DNA of 64,000 nt from the NCBI RefSeq assembly GCF_950295315.1, contig NC_080164.1:114028890-114092889 (forward strand). Direction: 5' to 3'. Position numbers and translations under genes: made by a program. The notes under the pieces were generated by a model. That model ran no database searches. It was not told the DNA's origin and saw only the letters and a list, made by a program, of their open reading frames with translations. Each line of letters opens with the position of its first letter. The first letter of the stretch is position 1. This DNA is from Erinaceus europaeus (Eukaryota; Chordata; Mammalia; Eulipotyphla; Erinaceidae). Positions 1 through 10,769 of the stretch are shown here, piece by piece.

Positions 1-44
1 AGCTGGCCTTTTCTTTCCTTAAGGCCTTTCCCCCTCTTTGCAAG

Positions 45-118
45 CTTTCTCCTCCTCCTCCTTCTCCTCCTCCTTCTTCTTCTCTCTCTCTCTCTCCCCC
101 CTCCACCCCCCACCCCCT
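45..118. repeat. CT-rich low-complexity tract
   Basis: The stretch is built almost only of CTC, CTT and CT runs followed by C-rich sequence. It is a simple polypyrimidine tract with no coding content. A long polypurine/polypyrimidine run could adopt a triplex, but nothing else supports a function. Confidence 0.85.
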
Positions 119-1390
119 CTTCTTAGTCAACATTCACTTTGTTTGGCTGTTGAAATTCAAAAGCTGTTAGTTTTTAATTTGGCTCCTTGTTGACCTGACG
201 ATGAACAATAGGTTTTCTGGGATTTTGTGGTAACAAGGAAAAAATGGTGTTAGAGGAAAGGCAAAGAAAAAAGACTCAGGATTGATCAAGAGGCAACTCA
301 CAAAGAAAAATCACCTCCCTTGAAAAAAAAAAACGTTTGCACTTTTCTTCCTGGAAAGCTGAGTGAGAAAATTCTATCACATGATGTGGAATCAGAACTT
401 TTCTTTGCCTTAAATCTAGCAGAAGGAGGACTCAGGAAATCAGCTAGTAAAAAATGTTTTAACCAAAGCAAATATATAAACATAATTTCTTTCTGGTTAT
501 AAGCACACAAGTTGTATTTTTTAAAACAAATTTTCCTCTTTATTATAGTCTTGGGTGGAAGAAAAAATACTGCTGGGAATTGAGGAAAGTAATGGTAGCT
601 GGTAAATAAACATGCTTGGAATATATCTATCTCTGTGCAAAGTCCCCAGACAGGAAATGAACAGACAGTATTACCTCATTAAAAAGAATATGCAGAGATG
701 GGGAAGAAGAAGGCTATCAAATAACCTTTCCTGAGAAAGAAAATTGTTGTGTTTATTTTATACTTTAAAGGCTTTCTAAAATGTTTGCCCATCTAAAATG
801 TTTGCAGCCAAATATTTCCTCCTTGGAAAGAAAACAGTGCTTATTATTAATATTTTATTACCTTAGTGTAGTAAAACAGGAAAACTATGACACTCATCCC
901 TAATATACTTACTACCATTTTTTTCTTTTCTATAGAAATCACTTGAAAATTTAGAGGGTAGGACAATGAAAGTATTTTTCCTGTCTTCCTCCTGAATGTT
1001 TTGTAAGTACTACTAAAATATTCTCCTAGCTACAGGACCATGAGCTCTCTGGGAAGAAAGAAAGTCTCTTATGGCAAGTGACATTTACTTAAAAATATAT
1101 TTGCTTTTGCCTAATAGCACAATAGTGAGGTTGGAATTAGATCACAAGGACAGAAGGGTCACACTTTGCTGGTTTGCTTGCTTGTTTCTGAAAGGGAACA
1201 GAGAAGAAGCAAAAAGCCAATCTATTTGAAAACAAGTCTAGCTCCAAGAGAGTGTGACGAAATAATTTTCATGCTCTTTAAGGATCAATTAGTATTTTCC
1301 CTAGCTGGACTCCCTCCCACAAATACAGCAAGAAGGTTTCATGTTAGAAGATCGTAGACAGTTGGAGGAGAAACTTATTCCTCAGATGAA
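119..1390. other. Unique AT-rich sequence, no feature seen
   Basis: Only short chance ORFs occur on either strand, and I do not recognise a repeat family. There are no convincing splice-site pairs. It is intergenic or intronic sequence. Confidence 0.6.
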
Positions 1391-1404
1391 AGTTGAAAGA
1401 GTAA

Positions 1405-1985
1405 CCTAGGTAAGATGGAATTTATTACAGCAAAGTTGAAATATGAGTTGATAAAAGAGCACATAGTAGCCAGCTGAAAAGGAGGATATTGCTAAGAAAA
1501 TAGTAAATGGTCTGTTGAAAGACAGGAAGTACCTGGAGGGTACCGCCCTGGAAATGGGAGTGGTGATAGGTGTGGCTTGGAAAGGTGAAGGCGGGGCTTG
1601 GGTGTTAAAAACTAGACCTGTGGGCACTGCTGCTCTCTCTCTACCTAGGTCAACATGTGAGTAAGTTGCTTTTCACTCTTTCACTCTTTTCTGTTAGGTG
1701 AGCCCGGGGTCAACATGTGAGTAAGAGAGCTCTGAGGGACTTCTCTCTCTCTGCTTTTTTCTTACTCTCTTGCCTAGATAGGCCTCCAATGATATGTGAG
1801 TAAAGGGCTCCTTTCTTTCTCTTTGTCTTGGCTTAATATGTGCCATTCTCAACGTTCCTGAATAACGTTTAAAATCCCTGAAAATTATGCTCTTTCCTCA
1901 ACTGTTTGTTGAGATTATATGTGACAAACTTTAAAATGTTGGGGAAACAAATGGTCAGTCAATCCCCCTGTCACCAGTACACTTC
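1405..1985 (+). repeat. Possible solo LTR-like repeat
   Basis: The block is GC-richer than its flanks. A short motif, CAACATGTGAGTAA, occurs at about 1652 and 1711 with a degenerate third copy near 1791, each followed by CT-rich sequence. The part at 1520-1620 (CTGGAGGG, then a TTAAAAAC box and the GGGCACTGCTG block) has the look of a retroviral U3/R promoter. I could not fix TG...CA termini or a target-site duplication, so this may be another kind of interspersed repeat with a small internal tandem array. Confidence 0.3.
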
Positions 1986-2017
1986 CTTTAAAAGGAGAGA
2001 AATGACTAAATGTGGGG

Positions 2018-2240
2018 GGGGGGCAAGTTAACTCACCTGGAAAGGTGTGTGCTTTGCCATATATGCGTGACCCAGGTTCAAGTTGGCCCCTCCTACACTA
2101 GGGGAGGCTTCAATGCTGTAGTCTCTCTCTCTCTCTTTCTCTTGCTCTCACTCTCACTCTCATTCTGTCTCTTTCCTTTCTCTCTGTTTATCTATCTACA
2201 TAAGTCATCCTGGAGAGGTGAAATCCTAACAAGAAGATTG
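2018..2240 (+). repeat. tRNA-derived SINE, CT-tail type
   Basis: The head has a Pol III-like layout (AGTTAACTCACCTGGAAAGG, then a B-box-like GGTTCAAG) and is followed by a CT-rich microsatellite body at 2128-2200. Similar copies lie at 4136, 6536 and 40585. It is diverged and its tail is poorly defined. Confidence 0.65.
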
Positions 2241-2980
2241 CATCAGTATGAGGCCTCTCTTCTGTAGGAGCAGGTTATCAGGTCTTCAGGAAGTTTATTT
2301 GCATCATACCTGGGACAGGAGCAAAGCCTGACATCAAACCACCTGTCCATGTATTAAAGTAGCATAGAGTATCAGGCAGGAGTTGTTCACTTGAATGTGA
2401 CAAAAAGCCCATGTCAACTTGGTTTAAATAAACTTTTTATTTTTGGTAGTTTCTGGTGCTTTAATGCCTTGAATTGATGTTTTCAAATAGAAAGAGACAG
2501 AGACAGAGAACACACAGTACTGAGGTTGCCCTAATGCCTTAATATGTCCCTCTAGTGGACAAGCAGCTCAAAGCTGGGCTGCACACTTGACAAAGCAGGC
2601 ACCCTCCTATGCGAGCTGTCTCAAATCTGCCCTGCCCCAAACCAACTTTTAAAAAGGAAATATGTTGGGTTATTTTAGTAGAAAGTCTGGGACCAACTAT
2701 GCCTTCAGGTAGAAGGACAGATTTGAAATGGTATCCTCTGAACTGGGATTTTTTTTTTTTTCTGTGGCCTGGGGTACATAGGTTTATGTCATTTACAGCT
2801 CCACATGCTACATTTGCTGTAGCCTCTTTTTGCTTGTTTGTTTGTTTGTGTTTTGTTTATTTGTTTTTCAAATACAGTCAAATGGGTAAGACTGACATCA
2901 CATTCATTCTGATTTCATGGACATAGATTTGAACCCAGTCCTGAACTCACTGCCTCAGCAAGAGAACCTGGGGTGTTTAT
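2241..2980. other. Mostly unique sequence
   Basis: No gene is seen. A T-run at 2750 and TTTG repeats near 2830 are simple sequence. The bases at 2495-2610 could be a worn SINE on the minus strand, but I cannot align it confidently. Confidence 0.5.
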
Positions 2981-2984
2981 CACA

Positions 2985-3165
2985 CAGGTTCTTCTGGAGT
3001 TTGGAGCAGCCTCCCCTCTAGACCACATGGGTTGAATATATCTAAATTGACCAGTGTACTCAACTGCTAGGACAAAAGCACCTCTATTATAAAGACTTCC
3101 TAGCTTCTTCTCACATGAAGATCCCTAGTTTCATTTGTTCTAGTCCTACCTTTGGGTATTTATTT
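2985..3165 (+). repeat. L1 3' UTR fragment
   Basis: The segment containing GACTTCCTAGCTTCTT and CATGAAGA.CCCTAGTTTCATTTG matches the same region at 5385-5440 and, inverted, near 57930-57960. In those places it is part of an L1 3' UTR. Here it is interrupted downstream by two SINEs. Confidence 0.55.
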
Positions 3166-3169
3166 ACTT

Positions 3170-3497
3170 ATTTATTTATTTATTGCCTCCAGGGTTATTG
3201 CTGGGGCTCAATGCCTGCACCATGAATCTGCTTCTGGAGGCTAGTTTTTTCCTTTTTTGTTGCCCTTGCTGCTTTTTATCTTTGTTTTGATTATTATTAC
3301 TGTTCTTATGGATGCTGTTGTTGGATAGGACAGAGAATAATCGAGAGAGGAGGGGAAGACAGAGAGAGGGAGAAAAAGATAGACACCTGCAGGCCTGCTT
3401 CACCACTTGTGAAGTGGTCCCTCTGCAGGTGGGGAGCCGTGGGTTCAAACAAGGATTCTTGCGCTTTGCGCCACCTGCTGCGCTACCTCCCAACCCC
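3170..3497 (-). repeat. tRNA-derived SINE (long-body family)
   Basis: Read on the minus strand it starts with a tRNA-like head (GCAGCAGGTGGCGCAAAGCG region, then a degenerate GTTTGAAC B box). It continues through the CACCTGCAG and CTATCTTT body and the TCCTATCCAACAAC block, and ends in an AATAAATA tail. An additional segment with TTGCCTCCAGGG lies before the tail; it is also seen in the copies at 34272 and 35608, so this is a recognisable longer subfamily. Confidence 0.9.
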
Positions 3498-3513
3498 CAC
3501 CTATAGTGTTTCT

Positions 3514-3815
3514 TTTTTTTAATAAATTTTTTAAAAATATTTATTTTTATTTATTTATTCCCTTTTGTTGCCCTTGTTGTTTTATTGTTGTAGTTATTAT
3601 TGTTGTCATTGTTGTTGGATAGGACAGAGAGAAATGGAGAGGGGAGGGGGAAAACAGAGAGGGGGAGAGAAAGATAGACACCTGCAGACCTGTTTCACCG
3701 CTTGTGAAGTGACACCCCTGCAGGTGGGGAGCCAGGGCTTGAACCAGGATCCTTATGCGGGTCCTTGTGCTTAGCGCCACCTGGGCTTAACCCGCTGCGC
3801 TACCGCCCGACTCCC
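3514..3815 (-). repeat. tRNA-derived SINE with 16-bp TSD
   Basis: This is a typical copy: on minus it begins GGGGAGTCGGGCGGTAGCGC and ends in AAATAAATAAAT. It is flanked by a perfect direct repeat CACCTATAGTGTTTCT at 3498-3513 and 3816-3831, the hallmark of L1-mediated insertion. The B box is GGTTCAAG. The short ORFs across it on both strands are not genes. Confidence 0.95.
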
Positions 3816-3831
3816 CACCTATAGTGTTTCT

Positions 3832-4134
3832 ATAGTCTTCAGTGTGTGTAACCCCAGGTTCACTGATATATTCCTTTGATTCTTGGGTAACATTGCATCT
3901 TCAAGAGTGCTGTTAAAATCCAAGTAGCTTTAATAGGTCTTTTGAGGTACCATCAAAAAATTCTTCAAGTAGATATGAGGGACTGTTGTTTGTGACTACT
4001 GGCTTAGAGCAGAGCATCTAGAGAACAAGGTAGAGGAGAAGCAGCTTGTCAGGATTATAGTATTATCTGAAGGAGCCAGGGGAGTTCTCAGTATGCCTGA
4101 TCTGACCTATGATGCTGTAAAACCAAAATGTGAA
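3832..4134. other. No gene; possible L1 3' UTR continuation
   Basis: It follows directly after the SINE insertion site in the L1 3' UTR fragment at 2985 and may be its continuation. I see no other structure. Confidence 0.4.
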
Positions 4135-4135
4135 A

Positions 4136-4335
4136 GCCAGCAAAATAGTTCACTTGGATTGTGTGCTTTTGTATCATGTCCATGACCCAGGTTTGAGCCC
4201 AGCCCATATCACATTGAAGGTAGTTTCAATATTGTGGCCTATGTCTCTCTTTTTCTCTTTGCCTTTCTGTCTTAACCTGAAAAAAAAAATCAGCCTGGAG
4301 CAGTGATGCTCTGGAGATACTAAAACTAAATAAAT
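4136..4335 (+). repeat. tRNA-derived SINE, CT-tail type
   Basis: The head is CAGCAAAATAGTTCACTTGG, with a B-box-like GGTTTGAGCCC, then CTCTTTTTCTC and an AAATAAATAAA tail. It belongs to the same family as the copy at 2018. Confidence 0.7.
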
Positions 4336-4369
4336 AAAGCCATGCTGCTAGAGAAAGGCAATTCATTTT

Positions 4370-4552
4370 TAAAATATATATATTATTTTTAAATTTTAGT
4401 TAACCGAGAGAGATATGGAGAGAAAAATACAGAGAGTGAGACCAGAATGCTGCTTGGCTCTAGCTGATGGTGGTGCTGGGGATTGAACCTGGGACTTCAA
4501 AGCCCCAGGCATGAACATCTTTTGCATAACCATTATGCTGTGTTTCCCTAAC
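4370..4552 (-). repeat. tRNA-derived SINE, short type
   Basis: On minus it reads as the family with the motif ATAACCATTATGC in plus sense, GATTGAACCTGGGA (B box) and an A-rich tail. Related copies are at 10190, 18936, 25483, 28405, 37345 and 57140. Confidence 0.75.
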
Positions 4553-4889
4553 CTGAAAATTATTTCTACTTTTTTTCCTCCCCATTTCCTAGCTATTGCC
4601 CTTCTCTTGCCTTGGGAGAAGTAGCACATAAAAAAAAATCTATTTAGTGAATATCTTTTTACTCCCTCTTACTCCTCTCTAGCTCTGTTCTTATCTGAAC
4701 AAGGATTTTTGTGGATGATAATTATAGTTTAGCTTCCTCATTTTAAAGATGAACAAGACACATCAGAATTACCGGCTATGACTAGAACATATACTTAGGA
4801 GGCTGGCTATAGAGTAAGTAGATGTTGATTAGGTCCAGACATGGGTTGGCAGCCTGTTGGATGGTGGGTAAGAAATATGTGGACTTTTT
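4553..4889. other. Unique sequence
   Basis: I see nothing that can be called here. Confidence 0.4.
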
Positions 4890-5440
4890 TCATCACTGGT
4901 CACTTCCGTCAGGAACATCATCCTAAGCCCTTTTCTGGACTTCTCCAGGACCTTGCCCTCAATGTAGATTAGCAATGGTAGGGACTGCCTCACTCTCCAA
5001 AGGGAAGCTGAGTCATCCTACTCTGCCACTCAAGGAAGACTGGTTCTGAAATGAGTGCAGCCTACAATGTTCCCAGCTGTGACCATGGACTGTGAGCTCA
5101 TACTGACAGGATCTCAGAAACCTGTGCTTAGGCTCCTATGCTGAATATGAATATATATGGGCCTTAGGTTAGATCGATAGGGTTAACACTTAATGGTATT
5201 TATATAACTTCCTCATATTTGGAATTTACTCTCTGCCCTTATCCAACTTTCTAGTCCTATTCTCAACTCTGACACCCTCTTCCCAGACAACACTTTTAGT
5301 CCACCTGCATTCTAGCTATCAGGCTCAGGCAAAAGTTACTAAAGCCCTGGGCCACATGAAACATATCTAAAATAGACTTCCTAGCTTCTTTCCACATGAA
5401 GACCCCTAGTTTCATTTGCTCTTCCTACCTTTAGATGCAT
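4890..5440 (+). repeat. L1 3' UTR (older subfamily), part 1
   Basis: The segment from TTCCGTCAGGAACATCATC through the GACTTCCTAGCTTC region is the plus-sense counterpart of the minus-strand block at 57900-58590. It is non-coding and belongs to an L1 whose upstream part was lost by 5' truncation. It is interrupted by a younger minus-strand L1 tail at about 5445-5650 and resumes afterwards. Confidence 0.6.
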
Positions 5441-5444
5441 TTTC

Positions 5445-5650
5445 TTGCTTTTTTTTGTTGTTGTTTTGTTCTTTGTTGTTTTGTTTTTTATATTTCTTTA
5501 TTGGGGGATTAATGATTTATAGTTGACAGTAAAATACAGTAGTTTGTACCTGCGTAACATTTCCCAGTTTTCCACATAACATTTCAACTCCCTCTAGGTC
5601 CTCCTCTGCTATCATGTTCCAGGTGCCTGTTTATTGAACAATTTGCTTTA
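5445..5650 (-). repeat. Truncated L1 3' end nested in an older L1
   Basis: In plus sense it reads TTTCTTTATTGGGGGATTAA, then TAGTTGACAGTAAA and CATAACATTTCCCAG. This is the reverse complement of the type-2 L1 3' end found at 34100, 40400 and 51880. A short, imperfect CTACCTTT repeat on each side is a possible TSD. Confidence 0.75.
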
Positions 5651-5960
5651 TATCTTTCTACCTTTCAGCCACTGAGTTTAAGATGCTACCATGACTCCAA
5701 CCAGACTTCCATGGGCAGATGACCTCACCAATGTGTCCTGGAACTTCACCTCTCCAGAACCTTTCCCCACTAGGGAAAGATAGAAACAGGCTGGAGTTAT
5801 GGATCTACCTACCAATGCCCATGTCTGGCAGAGAAGCAGTTACAGAAGCTGGGACCCACCTTCTGTACCCCATAAAGAATTTTGGTCCCAGAGGAGTAAA
5901 TAATAGAGGAAGTAAACCAGAGGGTTCTGAACCCTCATTCCACTAGGACCACTAGTGTTT
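5651..5960 (+). repeat. L1 3' UTR (older subfamily), part 2
   Basis: It contains the conserved blocks ACCAATGTGTCCTGGA, CACTAGGGAAAGA and GCCCATGTCTGGCAG. The first is exact, and the others approximate, in the L1 A 3' end at 18390-18500 and inverted at 58130-58280. The ORF at 5719-5946 is chance within non-coding repeat. Confidence 0.7.
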
Positions 5961-6184
5961 CCTACTACAGTCTTGTTTTTATACCATCAATGAAAGGGAA
6001 GCAAGTCTTGAAAACACCAGAGAAATCCAGGCACAGCTTTGCTTATCTGAAAGAAAGAGGGGTAGAAAAGAAAGATACTTGGGAGTAGTAATAAATGTAG
6101 GTGAACTCGAAAAGAAATGAAGGAATGACCACTGGAAAAAAAAATGGGTAAAGTATATATTTAACACATAGATATAGAATGATA

Positions 6185-6350
6185 GTTACAGAATCAGCCC
6201 ATATTAGGGACCTTGCGAGAACGACAGTTTTCAGTGAAGGGGGTAGGATACAGAACTCTGGTGATAGAAATTGTACACAATTATACCCCTATTCCCCTAC
6301 AATTTTATAAATCAATACTAAATCACTAACAAAAATTTAAAATTTCAGGA
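6185..6350 (+). repeat. L1 3' terminus, older subfamily
   Basis: Blocks GATACAGAACTCTGGTG, TATACCCCTATTCCC and TTTTATAAATCAATA precede an A-rich tail. The same terminus occurs at 45520-45645. It most likely ends the element that starts near 4890. Confidence 0.65.
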
Positions 6351-6535
6351 AAAAAAGTCTGTGAGTTTTGAAGTAGAAATTCTGAATCTGTAAATTGTTT
6401 ATCTCACTGTGCTTCAGAAGAAACACAGGAAACTGGTATCTCCATTCTCCTAGGTCTATGTCAGAATAGCTAAATGATCTGGAAGTCATTATTTGCTACC
6501 CCACAATTTCCTCATTTGTTAAACAATATTGATAC

Positions 6536-6752
6536 TGAGTGTGGTGGCACACCCAGTTGAGTGTATATTTTGCCATGCACAAGGACCTGGTCTCATGCCC
6601 CTAATCTGCACATGTGTGGGGTGTGGGGTAGGAGAAGCTTCACTAGTACTGAAGCAGTGCTTCAGGTGTCTTTCTGTCTTCTCTCTCTCTTATTTCCAAT
6701 CTCCCCTCCCTTTCAATTTATCTCTGTCATATCACATAAAATTAAATAAGTA
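6536..6752 (+). repeat. tRNA-derived SINE, CT-tail type
   Basis: It has an AAGGACCTGGTCTCATGCCC B-box region, the GAAGCTTCA block, CT-rich sequence and an AAATTAAATAAGTAAAT tail. Confidence 0.65.
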
Positions 6753-8285
6753 AATATCAATCTTGCCTCAGAAGCAGTTTGAGCCTTATAGAAGTGTTGT
6801 GCTATGTGAAGAAGTGGTGGGCGAAAGCAAGTGCTGGAATTTTCAATTTTGTTGTTTTAGTATTTTGAGTGCTAAAATTTTTTTTCTTAAAAATTCTTTC
6901 TTTTTCATAAATCCAATCAGAAACACTCGATTTCTGTGCACATGACCAGATGGCTACCAGTGGGAACATGATCCTGTGAGTTCATACATTTCTTTGACAA
7001 GTCACAGATGGGTCTTAGTGACCAGCCACAGTTTATATGTTAAATTCAATAACTTCATTCTTGGCCCATTTATTTTTTACATTCTCTTGGATTAGAAAAA
7101 ATTATGCTGCCTACCATTACACATTGTAAAAACAGTAGATTACATCTACTTGGAGAGGATATTCTATGCTCAGTGCATAAAATAAAGATGTCAATGAATT
7201 CAATAATATGCCTCATCTTTGATGAGTATGGAAAACCTCTGGACCTTTCACCAGCAGCTCTGCAAAGATCTTCAGGGAGTTTCCTTACCTCATAAATGAC
7301 AGGAAATGTAAAGTAGTGATGATTGTTGATCACCTTTCAAGTCCTCAAGTGAAATCTAGCTGCAAGAGCTTACGTACAGTGATCTGGAATCTTTCTCCCT
7401 CCTCAGGCTCTGGAGCCAACCATACTAACAACCAGACCATCAATCTCCTTCAAGTTCTTCTGATTTTCAGAAGAGAAGCCTTCTTTCTCTACCAGTGAAA
7501 GAATACTCTTCCATGGACTGAATTCTTGTGTTGAAGAGATCAGTTTATCCACTTGCATTTTGAGATCTAGTCAACAACAAACTTTATTTTAGTGCTATAT
7601 TTTTTTCAAGCCCATGACCATATAAATATTCTAAGTCATAAAACTAAACCAAACACAAATGTATCCAGAATGAGAAAGTGAGAGGTATTCCAAGGTTTTT
7701 ATAACAGAAGAGTGATTAATATTATCACACTGGAGTTAGCTTGAGGGAAATAGGATCCTTGGGTGTTTGCATTCCCCAACTAGGTCAACATAAAACATCT
7801 ACCAGCCTAATTAATCTTAAATTAGGCATGCCTACTGTTTACTGTAATGACCTCATCAGACAAGCTCTTTCAGCATCTGTTTTTCTTCATGGTGAAAAAG
7901 GTTCTCTTTTACTTCAAAATTGAGTTTTCCTCATCTTAAACTTAGTTGTTTGGCCTTTTCTGTCCAAAATAAATATTTCTTCTCACCTCTCAGCTACTTA
8001 AGGCTGAGCTGTGTCTTCAAGTGCATGTGCTCTGCTCTCAGTACAGATTTTCCTTGAGTGGGAGCTCAGAGTTTCTGAGGACCTGATTTGACCTTGTGTT
8101 TGTGCTCAGTATATAGGTATTTATGTAATGCTTTCATTTCCTGACCTGCTAATATCATTTTTCTGGCAGATATATTCAGCTTTCTCACATTTTCCTCATC
8201 TGTCATTTCCACCGAATAGTCTGCTTAATTTCCTTTGATATTTATTTAGCCTGGATGTCATTTTGAAAGGACAATGTATGAACAC
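6753..8285. other. Unique sequence, no gene established
   Basis: There is no recognisable repeat and no long ORF. The bases at 7902-7952 are the likely donor of the 50-bp patch inside the SINE at 10190-10400. Confidence 0.5.
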
Positions 8286-8289
8286 ACAC

Positions 8290-8306
8290 ATACATGAACC
8301 AGAAGA

Positions 8307-8339
<33 letters not shown>

Positions 8340-8352
8340 AACACACACACCA
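8290..8352. repeat. (CA)n microsatellite
   Basis: Interrupted ACACAC runs with a long pure block centred on 8335. It is probably length-variable between individuals. Confidence 0.9.
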
Positions 8353-8646
8353 TCTGCTTTCCACTATGCAAAAGATGGTACATTATCCAGCTTAGCTTAG
8401 AATGGAACTTTATTCACATGTGAGAAGATTCAACTTCTGTATATATCTCAGATGAACTGATTTTTAAAAATTTTATAAGTAGAGGCAAGTTCTCAATTTC
8501 TTAATTTTATCAAAGAGAACTTGTTATGACAGAGAACTGAAAATGAGCTGCCTCACCCAACTTGGTGTAATTCTAAGATATTATTCAGATGGAAAGATTT
8601 TCAGCTTTTCTTTTAGTGACTTTATTTGTTTTCCTTTTGTTCCCAG

Positions 8647-8753
8647 AGAGTGTGTTTTGAAAACACTACTAGCTTACCATCTTGAAAGACATCAACATTC
8701 ACGAGAGCATCAAGCTGGCTATCAGGCAGCTGCAGAGACATTCTGGATTCCAG
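8647..8753 (+). CDS. Candidate exon with strong splice-site pair
   Basis: A long pyrimidine-rich stretch (TTTGTTTTCCTTTTGTTCCCAG, ending at 8646) precedes the block. A donor-like CAG|GTGGGT follows at 8751-8759. The 107 bp between them are open in one plus frame across the whole length (starting ECVLKTLLAYHLE). A second frame is open from about 8674 and contains DINIHESIKLAIRQL. A diverged second copy of the block, with its own CCCAG, lies at 9224-9312. I recognise no protein family, and the length is not a multiple of three. It could be a real coding exon, a lncRNA exon, or chance splice-like ends on an old duplicated sequence. Confidence 0.25.
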
Positions 8754-8759
8754 GTGGGT

Positions 8760-9223
8760 AGTTGAGACACAACAAATGAAAAAACCCATTTTAATATATT
8801 CGCCTGCTCTTGTTTTCTCACTTGACTTCCCAATCTAATTTCGGTGCTGCCAAGGGTTCTCACTCATATCACCATTTAAAATTTAAAAGCAATATATATT
8901 TAAATGCAAAACAATGTGCTTATATGGAAACTCTGCCCCAGTGGAAAGTATGACAGTAGGTTTCATTTCAGAGAGTTCTGGATGATCTCTCCAGTGGTTG
9001 AGCCAGAAATAAGAAGTGTTAGATCATTCCAAACGACTGGAAAGAAAACAAATGTTATTCTCTGTTTGATTATGGTCTGTATCTTTCCATATTAGGGAGT
9101 GTTTTTTGGTTTTTTTTTTTTTTTTTTTTTTTGGTTTCCGTTTAGGCTTTTTTTTTTCTGACTAAGATTGTTGTGAAAAACATAGAGAGCAACTTCCAAA
9201 GATTCTATGACTAATGGGTATAT
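8760..9223. other. Unique sequence with poly(T) tract
   Basis: A T-run at about 9107-9132 may be the worn A-tail of a minus-strand retroelement, but the body is not recognisable. Nothing else is seen. Confidence 0.5.
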
Positions 9224-9312
9224 TTTATACCCAGATAGTATCTTTTCAAAGCACTGTTGACTTATAGTCTTGAAAGTTACCAACATTCAAGAAAATATTA
9301 AACTAGGTATCC
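9224..9312 (+). pseudogene. Diverged duplicate of the 8647-8753 block
   Basis: From TTTTATACCCAG onward this aligns without large gaps to the first block: TTTTCAAAGCACT against TTTTGAAAACACT, then TCTTGAAAG, then CAACATTCA. Similarity fades after about 9305 (AAACTAGGTATC against CAAGCTGGCTATC). In the frame matching the first copy it carries stops and there is no donor-like end, so if the first copy is an exon this one has decayed. Confidence 0.35.
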
Positions 9313-10185
9313 GTGTACATGTTAATAATGGTTTTAGGCTTTCCTTAGAAATCTCCCTGATAACTCAAAATAGTCTTTTGAAATGATAAAATATTTAAAA
9401 TGAAAATTTTTCTATACAATAACCCATCTTATAAGGAACCTTCTGCCACAAAGGTTAACTATGAATGAAGCAAAAACAATGAAGCTCAGTAAAGATGGAA
9501 AATTGTTTATATTATATGGTATGAATATTTACCAGGTATGCCTGCATGTTTTGTAAAGGTAGTCTTGGAATACATACATGAGTTTATGTCGAGCATACCA
9601 GTTAAAAGTCTGAGCCCACAACAAAAACTGAATTACTCTGGTAGTGAAGTAAGTGAGTGAATTAGAAAATGTGTGACTTTGTACCTATTTCAACTGCTTT
9701 CATGTTTGATTTGCTTAATGTGCCTTCAGAAACTAATGTTCTGCCCTTTCCAATGGAAGCAACACCAAATAGTTAAAATGAAATAAATCTGCTTGTCAGG
9801 TATATGTATTCCCTCTTGGAAATGTCAACATTGAGCTGTGTGTATAATGTGGCATGTAAGTGCATGTGTGAACCTCCACTGTGTCATCCACATTCTTGAA
9901 AAACTATGTGTTTGCAGATGAATAGAAATGAAATATTTTTAAACTAATTTAGCCTATTGGTATTTTATTTTGAGAGAATACAATTAATGACAAATTGAAT
10001 ATTAAAGCATATAAGAATTACACAAGACTCATTTTTCTACCTAGCAGCAATTATAGGACATCTAGTTCTAGGACACATGAAATCACTATTCTAACAGTCC
10101 ATGGTAACTAATAACTCTTCTGGGAATTACTTTTAAGTTAAATCAACTGTAATAATGTAGTTACCATAGATATACTGGATTTGCA
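9313..10185. other. Unique AT-rich sequence
   Basis: No gene or identifiable repeat is seen. Confidence 0.5.
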
Positions 10186-10189
10186 GGTG

Positions 10190-10400
10190 GAGATTATTTA
10201 TTTGTTTATTATTTATTTATTTATTTATTTTAACCAGAGCACTGCTCAACTCTGGTTTCTGTTTCTCTTTTACTTCAAAATTGAGTTTCCTCATCTTAAA
10301 CTTAGTTGTTTGTGATGTGGGGGATTGAACCTGGGACTTTGGAGCTTCAGGTTCAAGAGTCTCATTGCATAAATATTATGCTATATACCTCTGTCCTGAT
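10190..10400 (-). repeat. Short-type SINE carrying a foreign 50-bp patch
   Basis: The tail (TTTATTTATTTATT), ACCAGAGCACTGCTCA and GGGATTGAACCTGGGACTTT blocks are normal for this SINE. The expected short TATGGTGGTG stretch between them is replaced by 10263-10312, which is nearly identical to 7902-7952. See the separate finding. Confidence 0.75.
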
Positions 10401-10574
10401 GGGGATTTTTAAATTATATTTTTATAGTTAGTTATAGCCTCTGAAAAATATTGATAAATTCTGAAACTAGAAAATTGAAAAGAAATAAACTTTTATATAA
10501 GCACCTGCATTTAGTATCAATATTCCCATTTCTTTATTTTAAAGTTCAAGTTGCTACTAGAATGAATACATATA

Positions 10575-10680
10575 TTTTTAATACTTTAATATTTTATTTA
10601 CTTATTTATTGGATAGAGACAGCAAGAAATCTAGAGAGAGAGAGAGATGTAAAGAGAGAGACCTGCAGCACTGCCTCCCC
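10575..10680 (-). repeat. Partial tRNA-derived SINE
   Basis: The tail and TATTGGATAGAGACAG, GAGAGAGAC and CTGCAGCACTGC blocks are present. The sequence breaks off after CCCACTTGTC, so the tRNA-like head is missing. Confidence 0.7.
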
Positions 10681-10769
10681 ACTTGTCTATGTCAATCAAC
10701 ATCTGTTAGTACATCATTATAAAATTCACCTTAAAAATATTAGAGCTTCCAATAAGATACCAGAAAACC

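Noticed and set aside
3312..3506. Overlapping ORFs on both strands at 3176-3506, 3547-3780, 54132-54512 and 57485-57765 as genes
   Set aside because: They lie wholly inside SINE copies and recur with different frames in each copy.
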